From: Aptenodytes patagonicus
Lineage: Eukaryota > Chordata > Aves > Sphenisciformes > Spheniscidae
Assembly: GCF_965638725.1 (NCBI RefSeq)
Contig: NC_134950.1
Span: 143,149,636-143,213,635 of the forward strand
Length of the DNA: 64,000 nucleotides
Reading direction: 5' to 3'
The translations under genes and the position numbers were made by a program. Numbering within the stretch: the first letter of the stretch is position 1; the number at the start of each line of letters is the position of its first letter. The notes under the pieces are model-generated. The model saw only the letters and a list, made by a program, of their open reading frames with translations. It did not search any database and was not told where the DNA came from. Below are positions 42,201 through 57,200 of the stretch, piece by piece.

Positions 42201-45200
42201 GAAGAAAGATCTAAAACTCTGCCTCCAACACTCTCTTTGCTCTTGTGACACTTCAACACGTAACTGTTTCTTGGCTCTGGTAAAGAAGAGAGAAGTGGGA
42301 ATTCAGACAGCGTGTGACCTCTCTGATCCCTTTTGTAGCTTTAATAGCTCCCCCAGAGACAACCAAGGTACATACAGAGGTTTTTGCCTTTCTCCCTAGA
42401 CACTAAGCAACTGGTCAACCATATGTGTAGCAGGTTATGACAGCAGGGCCTATCATCCAGTCCCTTGGCTCTGGATAATGTGCATGTGGAACTAAAACCT
42501 CTGTTTCCAATTTAAAATGTAAGATCCAAGAATTTTAAGTTACTTTGTCCAAAATTATTAGATGTAACCTATTATATATGCATTTTTTATATATACACAT
42601 ATACACCAAGATTTCTGGTCCCCACCTTCGTGATCCTCCAAACAGGAATAATGGTGTAGTAATTTTTTATTTTGGGGCTGCTGAATATTGACACTAAGCT
42701 GTTCCGTGCACAGGGTTTTTTTAAGCAGAGAAGATAAGATAGTGGTGGGTAACGCTGTAAAATGGGAAGGAGGAACTGTGCATGTTTTCTGTGACACCTT
42801 CCTGGTTAGATTTTCAAATGCTCTGTAGAAAATGTATTTATCGTTGAATATTGATTAAAAAAATCACAGATACCTTATAATACCAGATTTTTTTAGCTAA
42901 GTGAAGGTAGTGTCGCATGTGCCATACCTGAATCAGTGTGGGTTTCTGCCTAAGCTTATTCCGGAATGATTTTGGCCTGCCCCCAAAATATAGTCTTAGA
43001 GAAACTGGAGAATTTTATCCTCACAATGGTAATAACATTTTCCTGCTTTGTTTCAGGGCAGTGCTGGTAACAGAGGGGAAAAAGGTGAGCCAGGACCAAA
43101 AGGAAACAAGGTAAAGTGAATTTTAGAAAATAAAGCAAATTTCTATCTAGTTTTATTCAAACCATAGAAGTGAATATAGCAAAGGAAAAGTATGTTAAAA
43201 TATGATTTAAAAGATTGACTTTTTCTATGAGAGGTTTATAGTTAGCTGCTTTAGAAGTGAGAGAGAAAAATTTGAAACTAAACTGCTACCAAGTTAACAC
43301 TGCCTATCATTCCAGTTTTTCTCTGACAGCAGAGGTCTCTGAATCTAGCTGAAGGCTCTCTAAGCTCCACAGGGCTTTCCAACAGTACACAGATCTCTTG
43401 AGCAGAGCGGCTCGCTCTGATGACTAAGATTTCAGTCATCTAATAACAGTAGTTGAGTTTTCTATGTTAATGTTCAGGAATTGTGTGTCCTTGATTGTGG
43501 GAGGAAGAAGTGTGGATCGTAAATAGGAGAAGCAACTTCTGGTCCTTAAACAGTGTTCTTGGTTTTAGTGTAATAGTGATAAATAAAAGAGCAATACATA
43601 TTTCAGTTGTATTCCTTTGCTTCCAATAGGGCGATGCTCAGAAAGGAGATCATGGAGAAAAAGGTGAAGAGGTATGTGACTACTACAGTGCTAACTCATA
43701 TTTGGTCTTTTCAGATTATCTTCCAGATCCTGATTCACAGTTTAGTTCCACTGAACTGAAAGTGCATTTTCCATTTTTCACACATCTACTTTATTCAGTT
43801 ATTTAGAGCACCTAAACTAAGTTCTGGTTTAGTGAAGCATCTATACTGAGAGAAAGAGTCTAACCATGTCCTTAAGTATAGAGATGGGATGCTGCTGACA
43901 AAAGGAACTTTTGAAGCTATGTGATTTTGTATTGACTTGCATTAGACTTATTCCAAAGATAGAATTGAAAATGTCATCACTAAAAACATCTAGATGGTTC
44001 TCCAGTGGCTTCTGACATCTGATATTTCTCAGCTTGAATTCTTGTTGATTCACAGTAGAAAGATTAACACTACTCCATCCATAAGATCAATTCAGTTTAA
44101 AAGTCCCATTTAAATGATAGCATATATCTGCTAAGAGGCTGGCAAACTGAGTGGTGTATTTACAGCTAATGTTATGAGGAAAAAATACACATCTAAATTT
44201 GCAGAGAATTATGTGTTAATTGATTCCAGAGAGATATTTTATTGTTGTGAATAGTTAAACTTCTGAAACGTAATTCTTTATTGTTTTTTTTTTCCTACTT
44301 AAATTAGCAGTATGTTACACCTTTGCTTTCTCTTTTATGATTTTTTTCCCTTTTTTTTTTAAATTTTCGAATAGGGAGCTCCTGGCTACAAGGGAGACAA
44401 GGTAAGATTTTTATAGAATAGAAGTAGTCTGAAAATAGATTGTCACTTGCTGACAGTGTATGTGAAAGAATGGAAAGAAGAGCCTGTCCTGTCTTTTTGT
44501 CATGAGAGCTCCTAATGCAATGCCTAGAAGTAAATTCATCATTTATGTAAATGCTTGCAGACTGGCTTGTTGGAATTAAAAAAAAAAAAATCAGAAAATG
44601 TAATCTAAATATAAAAATAAAAATGTCAAAGACCAGAAATAAAGCTTCTGGAAGGAAAAAGAAAGTTGAGGGTTGAATAAGAGGTTAAGTATAAAGAAAG
44701 TGAAATTGTTTACTACAAACACAAATAGATGTGGCAATCATTAGCTTTCAAAAAATTTACTACAAGGAAGTTTACTTTTAAGCTAATTATAACTTGCAAG
44801 GGCTAATGCTTGATCAAAAGAAATCTCAAGATAGGCTCTCCAAGAAGCTAAAAAAATTATACACTTCAATGACTTGGAGGATTCTAGAGCTGAAATTTAT
44901 GTTGCAAACTGGACCATCATAGCCAGAACAGAAACTGAGATAATCCCATTTTGACTTTGCTTGGTTTGGGCACTTACCTCTCTACATTGTTAATAAAAGC
45001 AGTGCCTCTCTGAATCTTTGTATTCATTAGAAAAATGCTTCAGTCAATTTTATGGAAACATTTCATGGAAGTGGGAAAGGGACCTTTAAAGGTCCCTTCC
45101 AACCCAAACTATTCTATGATTCTATGAAAAGTAGACTCGTATGTCTACTTTTCATATGTCTATTGATATGTTAAATCATCAGTGGAACGCATTAGTAATT

Positions 45201-48200
45201 GTCTTCATTCCATTTGTACAATCTCACAATTGTTATTCAGGAAAATCTCAGACATCACAGTAATGAAATCAGAATATAGAGAGGATCTCTGGAGACAGTG
45301 CAGTGAGGTGGAAAAATACAGCAAAACTTATTAGGTATTAAAAGTATTATCCTCTTATGATGTAGGTTGGAAATTTTGTAGGCATTCTCAGAGGGAAAAA
45401 GTATCTATCTTGAGTAGAGCAGACCGTATCTTCTACAGACCATATCTAATGAGGCCACTCTCAGGTCCTCAGAATCTAGTAAATCTCTTGGGCTACTGAA
45501 CTGCTTGCAGTCTTTAATGCATGTAGTGTAATCAAAACATCTTGTTTAGCTGTTAACCTTTTGACTTCTTATAAAGGGTGAGAGAGGAGAATGTGGATCC
45601 CCAGGAGTAAAAGGGGAAAGAGTAAGTATAATTTTTATTTGAACTGTTTCACGTTGATGAAGATACTAGAAAATCATGTAATATATTCATAAACATAGTT
45701 TGTAAAGATTATTGTAAATTTGGAACATCTTATAATTCCGTGGTAGTAGAGATATATTCATAGTAGAAATACGATTCGTAGAAACTGAACTCACAGTTCA
45801 CCATATTCTTTTTTTCCATTTTGCAGAAGAAATGTAGTCACTTTTACCTAAAAGAAAAGCTGTCCTGACCAATGCCAAGCCCTGCTTACAAAGGACTGTG
45901 AGCATGTTACAGAGTTCACCAGATTTTTTTTTTTCCTTAAAATGTTAATTTTAATTCAAGTGTATAAAGTTGTATTACAATAGAAGCAGGTTCTTACACA
46001 ATCTGAACAACTTTCAGGTCTACCAGCCCATCTGTGCTGATAATGCATTCACACTTCTACCTAGTCCTCTTCTTCTTTTAACCTGAAGTGCAGAAGTGAT
46101 ACAAGTGAATATAGATTTTTACCTGTTTTTTACACTCTGAAAGATGGAAGGATAATGTACTCCTGAGTGAGATAATCATGCATCTTGAGTTCATGTAAGC
46201 AGGTTTGTATGACTGCTACAAACCACTGATGTATAGTTCGAGTTGTTAAGTACTACCAACTAGATTGCAATTGATCATTCTATTAAAGCACATTTCTTCA
46301 GTTTTAACATCCGTATTATGTTTACCTTTATCAAAGACCAACTTGAAAAGTTTGTGGTTCCTGGAACCTGTAATTTGATGATGAATTTCAGGTAGGAATT
46401 AGAAATATTCAAAGCAGCAGTATTTGTCACAAAGAAAAAAGGGCATTATACTATAATAAAAACCTAAAGGCTGAGAGTATCTTGTGAGATGCTAGGGTTC
46501 AAAATGGCAGCAAGTGAGTCAGAAAAGGCTGAAATATTGATGAAAAAGGAGAAAGAGTTGCATCTCTCAGAGGAATAAAGAAGATCATAACTTCTTTATC
46601 CAGGCAATATGTGAGAAGTAGCATGAGGTTATGTGAAATGTCTACTAAGATAAAAAGAAGCTGTTCAGAAACTGGCAAAGAACATAATCAAAGCAGCCAA
46701 GAAATCTGGATGTAGAAAACATATGCCAGGGCTGCCAGAAGTTCGCTTGTTTCATTTCTGTTGAGGACAGTGATGAAAAAAAAAAGTTTGACATCTGCAG
46801 AGGATCAGAGATTATAATGGATTAAGGACTTCAAGAACTTAGTGAACAAATGAAAATCAGTCTAGTAATTCCAGAATTCCCAGCTTCACATTTACAAATG
46901 CAGAAGATAGAACAAAATGATTTTTTTTTTTTTCATGAAAGTAGTCTATGCTGGACAAAATCATCAGAAACAGAACATACATGGCCAAATGTATAAGAAG
47001 TAAATTCAATATTCCGAGGGGCATCTTTAACTGCAGTGATGGACATTGAAGTATAAAAAGCAGTAGTGTTGTCTGATTTGAAAATGTGGCATTTTTCCCC
47101 CGCCGCTTTCCAATCTCACTAATCAGACTGAGTCCAGCAGAGGTTTTGATGCTGTGAATCTGAGTTTTTTCAAAAGCTGTTCAGGCTTGAAATTCAGACA
47201 GTTTGTGTTCAGCTTTGAAATCAAAACTGACTCCAATCATATGTGTGTATTCTACCAAAAGTAGCTATCATCGCATCAGCATATTGTTGTTTGTGCCATC
47301 CATTGCTTGTGTAGTTTTGTAAATGGGCTAGAACGGAATGGGGTTAACTGCTCTCTCTGGTGGCTGATGCTTGGCCTGGGAGCAAATGCCAGGGAGTAGA
47401 GAATTGTTAAAAAATTCTGAATCTGAATCTGTAGAGGAAGACAGTCGATGGGGTGTGGCTGCGCAGGTATCACTGCTAAATTCGTCAAGGCCTTTAGAAG
47501 TTCAAAACGTGACACATGCCTTGAAAAATGCAGCAGTCTGCCAGTGCCTCTGTGTGCGGAGATGTTGCTAATTAAAAGAGAAGAAAGAGAAAGAAAAGAC
47601 CGGTAAACTATTTGCTGAAAGCTATTTTTGCTTTAGAAATAAATTATAACTGAGTATTGAGTCAACTAGAAGTGAAATCCCGTAGAATATGCATTCTGGT
47701 GACTGAAGAAAAAACAGTGCAGGAGAAAGATTTGTGAACAATCTACAGTGGCGGTAACTGGTAAGAACTCATTAAATGGAGAAATGACAGCTAATGGAAT
47801 AAAAAAATATGGCATTTTACTTTTTTTGGATGTGTTTTTTAATGTTTTTTGCGAACTATTAGTGTGATTCTGCCATGCTCCTGATCTGCAGTTTGAGTTA
47901 GTGAGACAAAGTTACCTGAAGTTATTCTGGTGTAAGCACTGCAGCATTTTTTTAAGAATTCTGTGTCTAGTATAATTCTAGAAATTAAATTTAAAGACCT
48001 GTAGCAAATAACAACTGGTTAATCAAATAGCTAAGATGTTAAGTAGCCATCCACAATGTTTGTTGTATATGAAAGGTATTTTAACTGAATATTGAGGATG
48101 GAATGTAACAGGCAATTACTGAATACAGAGTGAGAACAGCAGTACTCTGGAGAGAGAATAAACTCCCTAGAAAGTGCTTGAACAGAGATATGAGTCATTA

Positions 48201-51200
48201 CATGTACACTGCAGTTTTCAATACTTTAAAGCAGATTATTGCAATTTCCTATTAATCTGATAATTGAGTCTTATTTTTCCTCAGGGTTTGGAAGGTCCTT
48301 TTGGCCCTAGGGGACCTCGGGGACCTCAGGTAAGGGAACTAAAAGCTACCAAATAAAAAGAAAACACATTATATTCTGTAAGGTTCTTTCTGCATACAAC
48401 CTGTCAGCTCTGTGGAGAGCAGCACGTTTGGTGCATGAGACACCAAGACAGCAGAGTCTGGCAAATCTTTGTCTTTTGGAAATAATTTTCAAAGAAAAAA
48501 TCTTGGCTGCTGCTGCTGCTTAAAGCTGCTCAGAGGTGCGTGGCCCACTTGGGCTCTCCAACTGCAGAGATCTCCTCTTACCCTTAGAGTATAATCGTGC
48601 CCTGTCATACCCCTACTTGCTAAATTCCTCTTCTATTACGTGGCAGCGTCCTGCTGTATCTTGGAAAGCTGTACACAGTCCTTCTTGAAACATAAGGCAG
48701 CCAGAAAGACTGAAATTTGTTGGGGAGGCTAAAATCTGCAGTAATTATTTCAAAACCTGAGCAATGAGTCAGGGAAAGTCTCAGTATTATTAGGAGCAGA
48801 GATTGTTACCACTCTCAGATCAGTGATCATTTATTTGTTATCTGTGCAGAAGTCCAGATCGTCCTCTTCTCTCTTTGCAGTTGCTGAAAAGGGTTATTGC
48901 TGTCTTTGTGTTTCTTACAACCTGTGTAATTTCCATTAAAAAATTCATACTAGACATGTAAAAAGAGCTGCTGTATGGAGTAGACATCTCAAGAAGTTAT
49001 ACCAGTCTCCTAGTAGATCCCTAGGTGATGTGGAATGATGAAGGCCAGCACTTGCCCACTCACTTCTCTACCGAGCCTGTTTCTGGGTTATATGAAAGAA
49101 AACATAAGGGGGGCATAATATGGTAACAGAAATTTATTACATGGTATTAAGATGTGAACATTTAGTCCTAAATGCCATTTTCAATGTTTTTAAATTACGT
49201 TTTTCTGCTTTCCTTTTGCTTGGCAATGGACATGCAATAATGCTACAAATTTATTAATTTATTATTTTATGCTCCAGTAATTCTGTCTGGTAAGCAATTA
49301 GTAAAGATGTGATCTGTGCCCCAAAAGATGACACTTACTTATTCTTGTTTATTAAAAAATGGAAACACACGGAGTCTAAGAGTTTTTTGGCCAATTTTGA
49401 CAGGAATTAATGAGACAAATCAGATCACCAATCATCAGCATTTCCCTACATAAATTCAACTCACCGTGCAGTATATGTTCAGTTTTGCACACTCTATAAA
49501 ATACCAGCTGCTGTTGCAAGTCAAGCCTCGTACAATGTCATAACCTGATTATTCTAAGGCAAAATCAAATTGTTTTTTTCTTTTCATATACAGCATCACT
49601 GCAATTACTCCTACATTATCCCGGTTTTGAGCTTGATGTTACATATCATCATATAATACAATGGTCTACATTCAGTTTAGGTTTGAAAGGCTCATTACAA
49701 AAAAAAATCCTAACTGCTGGAAAACAGAAGCAGATGAATGTACCACTATACAAGAGGACTAATCAATGGTTACAAGGATTTACTGTAATTCTGAGCTATG
49801 AGAACTAAGTAATTACCATGGGAACTACAACCTGCTTAATGACTAAAAGGAAGATAGCATGCAATGAGCTTGAGAATGATTTATCTTATGTATTTATATT
49901 AACAGATTATATTATGTATTTCTATTAGCACACCCTGCCTCAAGCACATTGCCATTTTACTGCTGGGACATTTGTCCCTCTCACATCATGGTCGTAATTT
50001 TTTACCTCAGGAAGAATAGCTTATAAAAATGTGATTTTTTCAAAGTCCCTTTTGGAAATGCTTTTCAACTACTAAGAGATTTTAAAGAAATATTTTAGTT
50101 CTTTATATGACACCAAGATACTAAGAGAATAAAGTAGAGTTTGCTTCTTTTGAAACAAACAAAACTGCAAGATTCCTTTTAGTAAACAGTACTCAATTAA
50201 AACGCATAAACCAAGGACTAAGGCCATATTACTGTGAGTTTGTGCACAATACAGATTCCTTTTAGTAAACAGTACTCAATTAAAATACATAAACCAAGGA
50301 GTAAGGCCATATTACTCTGAGTTTGTGCACAATACAGCACTTGGGACATCACTGTACTGTTATGAGACAGTTATTCCCTAGTTTGTAAAGTTATGATTTG
50401 AGCATAATTTGGAACACTAGCTATATTAATTTCATTCACTGTTTTCCCCCCAATATTTGATTTGTGGTCGTATAACTGTTACTTAGGTGTGTGATTGCAT
50501 TTTTGCATGCTTTGTGCAAAAGCTGCAAAAGAAAGGAGAAAATAATAAATATTTTTTTTCTGACTGGAAATCCATGGGAGATACAAAATCACAGATATTC
50601 CAAAATTTTCATATCTGTTTGTGAGCCAAAATGCAGTATTCTGGAGGATTTACTAAAGCTATTAATGATGGTAGCTGAAAGGGATTATTTTTGTTTCTTT
50701 TTGGATAGTCATGCGTTTCCTGTAGTTTATCATATTTAAGAACGGGAATGAACACACTCTGAGCACATTTTTGTGTCAGCAATGAAACCAATACGTTTAC
50801 ATTTGGGCCAGTTTGTGTCTTTTTATAAGCATAAAATGATTCATATTTGACCCAGCATTTTTACTACAATAAACTGTAATTTTGTGGTATTATTCTTTTG
50901 ATAGCTCATGATTTTTTTTTTCTCCAGTCATTTAAAAAACTTCATGAGGCTTCCACTTCATTTTGATTGTCAGCTCTGTTAGTGGTAGTTGCAACAACAT
51001 TGACCAATCTGACCCAACTGGGCAGCCCAGCAGATGCCAGTGGGATGTTCACTAACTCACAAGTCGGGTTCCCGTAAGAGTTAAAGCTTTAACGCCGGAC
51101 TTGGATGTAATCTATTCATCCTGTGATCTTATTGCTCTTCATAATTATCAGACCTCCTTTTTTCTAGCTACCGTACCAGCCACTGTATTGGTGAAGGGAC

Positions 51201-54200
51201 CTCCTCAAATGTCATCACTCCAGACAGAGTACCTTACCTGCTCTGTCTCTTCCAAAGAGCCATTAATTATTTCCTTGTGTGAGGGGACACAATGGTTGTA
51301 GTAATGTCAGGGAATTAAAATTAATCTCAGCTCATCATCACAGAGAGATGAGGGGAACTGATCTCTTACAAACGCAGCTAAATAGGACGTGACAGCTTAG
51401 TTTATTTGCTTGGGCAGAAGAGAGAATATGAAAATATGGCAAAGTCAGGAGCAGGAGGAGAAAGGAACGGAAAGCTTCAGATAAAACAGATGCAATTCAC
51501 ATGGAGTAGTAAGATATCCTTTCTGCCAGCGCTGGTTATTGAATATTAACAATATTCAATGTGTTGGGCACTTCCCAGGATAGGACACAGAAAACTCTTG
51601 TCCTTTAGAGCTTAGCATTGTGCTGTGTTTTACTGTACTCTGTTCAGGCCAAATTCAAAAGAAACTTCACATGCATCTTCAAAGGCAACTCATACTATAC
51701 TTTGGCTTTTGTGTAGGGTATCAGCGGACCTCCAGGTGAGCCAGGCCCGAAAGGCATTCAAGGAAGCAAGGTAAGATGTAGTTGTATATGTGTAGATGTT
51801 ATTTATGTAGGGAGAGAGGATGCAGAAACTCTGTGTAGAATCTTTATACTCTACTCTCCTTTTTCCTCAGTAGTTTTTTGTTAGTGGTGTCCTTTGCACA
51901 GCGATATTGTACACCACCTGCTTGGTGCACCATAGCGTCATCATGATATGAAGGCTTTGTATTGTTGGCACATGCAGCTGGTTCTCCATCTGGGTCTCCG
52001 AGAGCATTTTGTAGGGCCACAATAGGGTGCTACCAAGGACCTGCCTAGAGCCACAGCACTTAGGTTGGAATTTAAATCACCTGAATAAGTGTCTTGGCTT
52101 CTTAGCTTCCCTTGCTGTCACTTGGGAAGTTTTTTCTAGAATATTTTTGACTAAAATGCCTTGTGTTTAAAGATTTTAAGTAATTCTAGATGGTGGTTAT
52201 AAAATCTTTAGATTGAGTATTTTAAGTCATTTTTAATTGCTTGTATACTGTAAAAACTCAAGACAACTTTGAAATTGGTAGAGGTGTAAGATTTGATGAT
52301 GATTAATGCCTTAGTTATGTTTAAAATAGATCATTTAAAGTTAATGACTACAGCTTGTCAAGCAAAATCAGTTGGATAAAGTATCTGATTAATTTAGGCA
52401 GTCTTCTGGCTTGCAAACCTTTGGGAAATTGCTTTATGTGAATACAGTTGTCTTGCCCATGGGACAGCTATTAACATCGTTTGGTACAGAAAGATCTTTC
52501 ATGTATCAGTTTGAAAATGTAGAGTCTAACGACAAAGACTTTCTGCCACGGGATTATTGATAGCCTGGTTAATACAATGCCACATATAAGTTATACAAGG
52601 CAACAAAATTCACACAAAGCAGTTTGCCAAAGATGCAATATTTAAACACTCATGTTTGTTTCTTAGGCAACAATTTCATTTGAAGATTCACAGAAGTAAA
52701 TTTAGATATGGGAAATGTTCACGGTAAAAAGTTTGGAATACTGGCATCCATCATGATTTTCCTCTTCCTGACAAATGCTTTTTCATACTTTTTATTTCTT
52801 CATCTTCTCAACAAAATGCTCGATTAGGAAAGCTGCTACAGAATATTTCAGAAGTGGGGAAAGAAAGAGCATGATGGGTCTGAAAGAAGCTATTCATACA
52901 TGTGGTGGAAAAGTCATGCCTCTCTTTAACTTCAGCACAGCAAATGACTAATTTTTCTATCTGCCATTTCACACTGATCAGTCCAAGATAGTACTACCAG
53001 ATACTTTTATTATACACTAAACCGTATTTGTTGAATGTTGTTTGTCCTCCTGTCAGTCTCTTCACACACTTTCATGTCTGTAAAATACATGCAGTTGTCT
53101 CTAGAATTCTTCTACCTGGATATAATATTTATTGTCTTTTCTTATACTTTAGCTGCAGATTTTCAGTATGAATAAGAAAGAAAGTTCCCTCTTTTTTCAG
53201 CTTCCAATTCTGCAACCTGCTGCTTAAAGTTTATAGTCAAGGTTTTTCCAGGCTCAGACATCTTTCATAATAAAAATATCACCAGGCAAGTTTAATTAAT
53301 ACACTTAGGTAATTATACTTAAAAGAGTATAGCAGAAACATATGTATGTTTAGAGGTTGTCTCTTGTCCATACCTAGCACTGAAGCTAACCTTTGACATT
53401 TTGGAACTTATTTGAGATGAGTGAAAAATTTTTTAATGATCAGTACAGATAATCGGTGGTTGTTTACAGCTTAATAAACACCCATTCAGCTAGTAAAGGT
53501 CACAGCCTTTTTTGGTTCACACACATAGCAGTCTTTCCAATATCTTTTGTCCTTACAGAAGGATTATTCAATTGCTCTTTTAAAATTAGTTTTCATGACA
53601 CATAATACAATATCTCTGAAAAGTGGCAGTTATTTATAACTGCCTTGGATAAAATAAATGTCTATTCTCAGTGCAGTTCCTTATACCCGTGGCCTTTCCA
53701 TGCTAATACTTTCTGCTTTTTGAGCTGAACTAGTGACTTCACCCCGGTTTAGCAGAGCTAAAGGCAGTTGCATGGCATTAGTATCGATGTGACATAACAC
53801 AGAACACCGCCGCTGAACACTTTTATTCATTGTTAGTGGGCCATGTTGAGGTTTGAAAGAGGAGATTCAGTTCCTCAAAATATAAACTCCGGATCAAGCT
53901 CAGCCTACAGATGTTTTGGGTCTCATTTGTGAAGTCTACAGTTCACTCATCTATCTGGTCAGCTCAGTCCATCCCACACCTCTATAACGCAGTGCCGTAC
54001 CCATTCTCTCGCTTTGCAGTGCCAGGTGGCAGACACGGCTGGGGACAGTGTCATCTGTGTGCTGTCTGGATGCCCCTGGCTCTGGCAGCCACCAGCAGGA
54101 GAGTATTGATGGCATTGCAACTTCAGCTAATTTAATTTGACTTGTCTGAAGCAAGGTAGCATGGAGTCCAGAAACATTGTCCAAGAAATTACTTAAAAGA

Positions 54201-57200
54201 ACTTTTCATACCTTACTTCTTCTGTTATTCATATGCATTTTCTTATTCTCTTTTAAGCTGCTGGCTAATCTATCAGTGTGAAGTCTCACTGGCTGCACAA
54301 TACTCTACTTCCATCTCTTTTCATGATATTGCCTTATCATATTGCCCGTAATGAGTTGAATCTCTCTCAAAGTCCCACTGCCTGCATTGACCAGCTTTCC
54401 ACTGACTACAGCAGGAAATCAGCCAACCTGTTTCCACCTGTAGACACCTAAGTTTAGGAGTGGTCATATGGAGCTGAATCACATCCTTAACCTCTTAAAG
54501 TCTTTCTGATGCACTTCGCAATCAGTGCTTATCTTTAATAACCTCTTTAATATACAAGCAAACTTCATCACTTTACTTTCACCCTCCGTTAAAGTCATGT
54601 ATGAATATGTTGAACAGCCTATATTCTTCACAGAATGCGGCTCAGCGTGGCATTAACTAAAACCAGTTTTTGCTATTAAGCAAGCTTTAAAAAAAGTTTT
54701 CTCTATTTGCATTTCTGCAAAGTTATAACATCTCAAAAACATCTAAATAGTTTTATTACCATATATACAACCCTTCTCTATAAAGAGGTTGAGGCATTAA
54801 AAATGACAAATTTGAACTCCGCTTCTATAAAAATAAAAATACATGTTAACTCATCTTATATTATTATCAATTTACCTGACTAAATATATTTCCATTTAAC
54901 CAAATGCTGAACGTGCATGTTAACAGTAAACCTACAACACAGTATAAAACGTAATAACTTTAAGAGAAAAACGTTAGAGAGTAACGGGACATTTCACTCA
55001 AAACGCAGTTAGGAGTTGGGAACTGGCTGTTTTCACTGTGTATCTCCTGTCTTCTGAAGCAGTCATCTTGGTCCTGTTCCCCAAGCATGTTCTGAGCAAA
55101 GGACCAGGATTATTCAGTTTGTTTTCTGTTTTACTGACTTTCTATTGCCTATTGGCAACATTTCAATAGAAAGATGTTAAATTTACAAAAGAAAAATCAT
55201 ATCGTTAAAGCCAAATTCTATGTTATTTTCTGTCTCTCACTAACTTAAAATACCAAGAAAAAATACCATTCACAGCTGTGCTTTATATTTTCTTAGACAT
55301 TTGCTTCACTTTAAGGCATTCTTCAACTTCATCAGCCACCACATACTATCTGCATTGTAACATAAAATAAAAACTTGAATCAAAGTGTACCATGTACCTC
55401 ATTCATCTATAAAACATGTAAAGAAAATTACAAAAACCCCACAGGAAAAAAATTTGTGGTTCTTTTAAGTTATCACACACAATTGAATTTGCAGAACATC
55501 AATTTATAACCCTGGGTCTAAGGTAGAGACACTCAATTCTTGTCAGACTGCAGCTTATGGGAGCAAGGAACTCAGATTTTGTGTTCCTTGTCTCACTAAG
55601 AATGCGAGGGTGGCCCATGATATGATTTTGCTGGCTGATGCAACCATTTCCAAAAACCCAGAAGACACTATCTCACTTAGAGAAAGACTGAAAGTACCAG
55701 AAGCAGAAAGTCGGCAAAGAGAAGAGCCATGCCGCTCTTGGTTCTGCTCCAGTAGTATCCCATATTCCTGCCTAGATGGCCAGGAATTGGCTAGATGGCT
55801 GGTTAATAGGTGGTTTGGGGATTAAATCAGTTGTGGTTGCTTTTGCTTGGTTTGTTTCTCAAAGATCACATTGAATTTACTACAGGAAGCCATAGGCGTT
55901 CAAAAGGGGACACAGGACATAAAGTCAGTATTCTCTATTAATAGAAACAAAAGATTTACTTGCTCTATAAATGTAATATATTCTGTCATAAGCAGTAGTG
56001 TCCAGAAACATTATGCAGTGAGAATCCCATCTCTCTTCCAACATTCCCAGTAACCTGTTTTCTGTCATTTTCATACTTGGGTTCTACATATCTCTTAACT
56101 GCATTGGTTAATACAGTAAAATAGCGTCCTAACTGGCTACTGCATTTACTTTTGTTGGATTTATTTATTACCACATATATTATGTGGCTATGTTCTCATT
56201 AGAAGACAGCTTTGCCCTTCAATAGCAATAAAAAAACAGGAAAAATGCAAATATTCTAACACAAAAGGACTTGATGCGTCTTGGTTTCTTCTCTAAAAAG
56301 GAAACGGAATTACCAGGATTCTTCTGGAAAACCGAGGTCTAGGAATTAATATAATGCCCTTTATTTTGGTCAAGCAAATCTCTCAGGCCTAAGGTTCTGC
56401 TGCTTACATTTTTGCAAAGCTAAATTACCTCATTGGGGTCACCAATGTGAAATGTGCACATCCACTTTCCCCTAGTATTCTTGGTGTTAGATAAAAAATG
56501 AATCTTCAACATGCGTATGTCTATTAATTTATTCAAAATAGTAGGCATTATTTTGTCTGTTTTCATTAATTTATTAAAAAATGCTTAACTAATACTTATT
56601 AAAAAAAACCAAACAAAACATATTCTACACAATAGCACCAGTAAGGTTGCATAAGAGTGTTTATATTCAAGGTAATTTTGAAAATGTGTTCGTTGGTGAG
56701 GGGAATAATAGTGACTATTCGCAAATTTCAGTGGACAATTTCCAAACAGAATGATATGGTTACAGATTATAAAATTGGGGCATAAAATCAGGAGGTGGGC
56801 ATCACCTGTGTTCCACTCATAAGGAAGTGATGAACAGGGAGTACTTACAGTTCTCATTTCAGAAGTGAGTTGTTTAAACTCTTAGACCAGCTAATAGAAA
56901 TAAAGTACACATTTCTAGAAACCATGAGATATTCATGGAAAGACTGAACACAACACATTCTTAAAAGCCACTGCTATAGTAAGAGCCTCTCTGGAAAATT
57001 TCATATGCATAGTGAGATTCTGAATTAGAGTCTAAAGTTGTATGAACAGACATGTATTCAAACTTTTAAGGAAACAATTAAGTTTGAATGTGGGTATTCG
57101 AAGCAGTTATTCCCATAAAAACATCTTGGGATAATCCTGTGAGAAACCCATCATTACATATTTCCCTGAAAATGTGTCCCAGAATGAACTGATAAGGGAT

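Larger units (their letters stand above)
40352..51716 (+). other. COL28A1: COL28A1 introns between the vWA exon and the 51717 exon
   Basis: These AT-rich introns hold only the CR1 tail, inverted repeat and 83-bp duplication listed separately, plus an AT-rich imperfect repeat near 41515-41600. Open frames inside them lack splice support. Confidence 0.6.
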
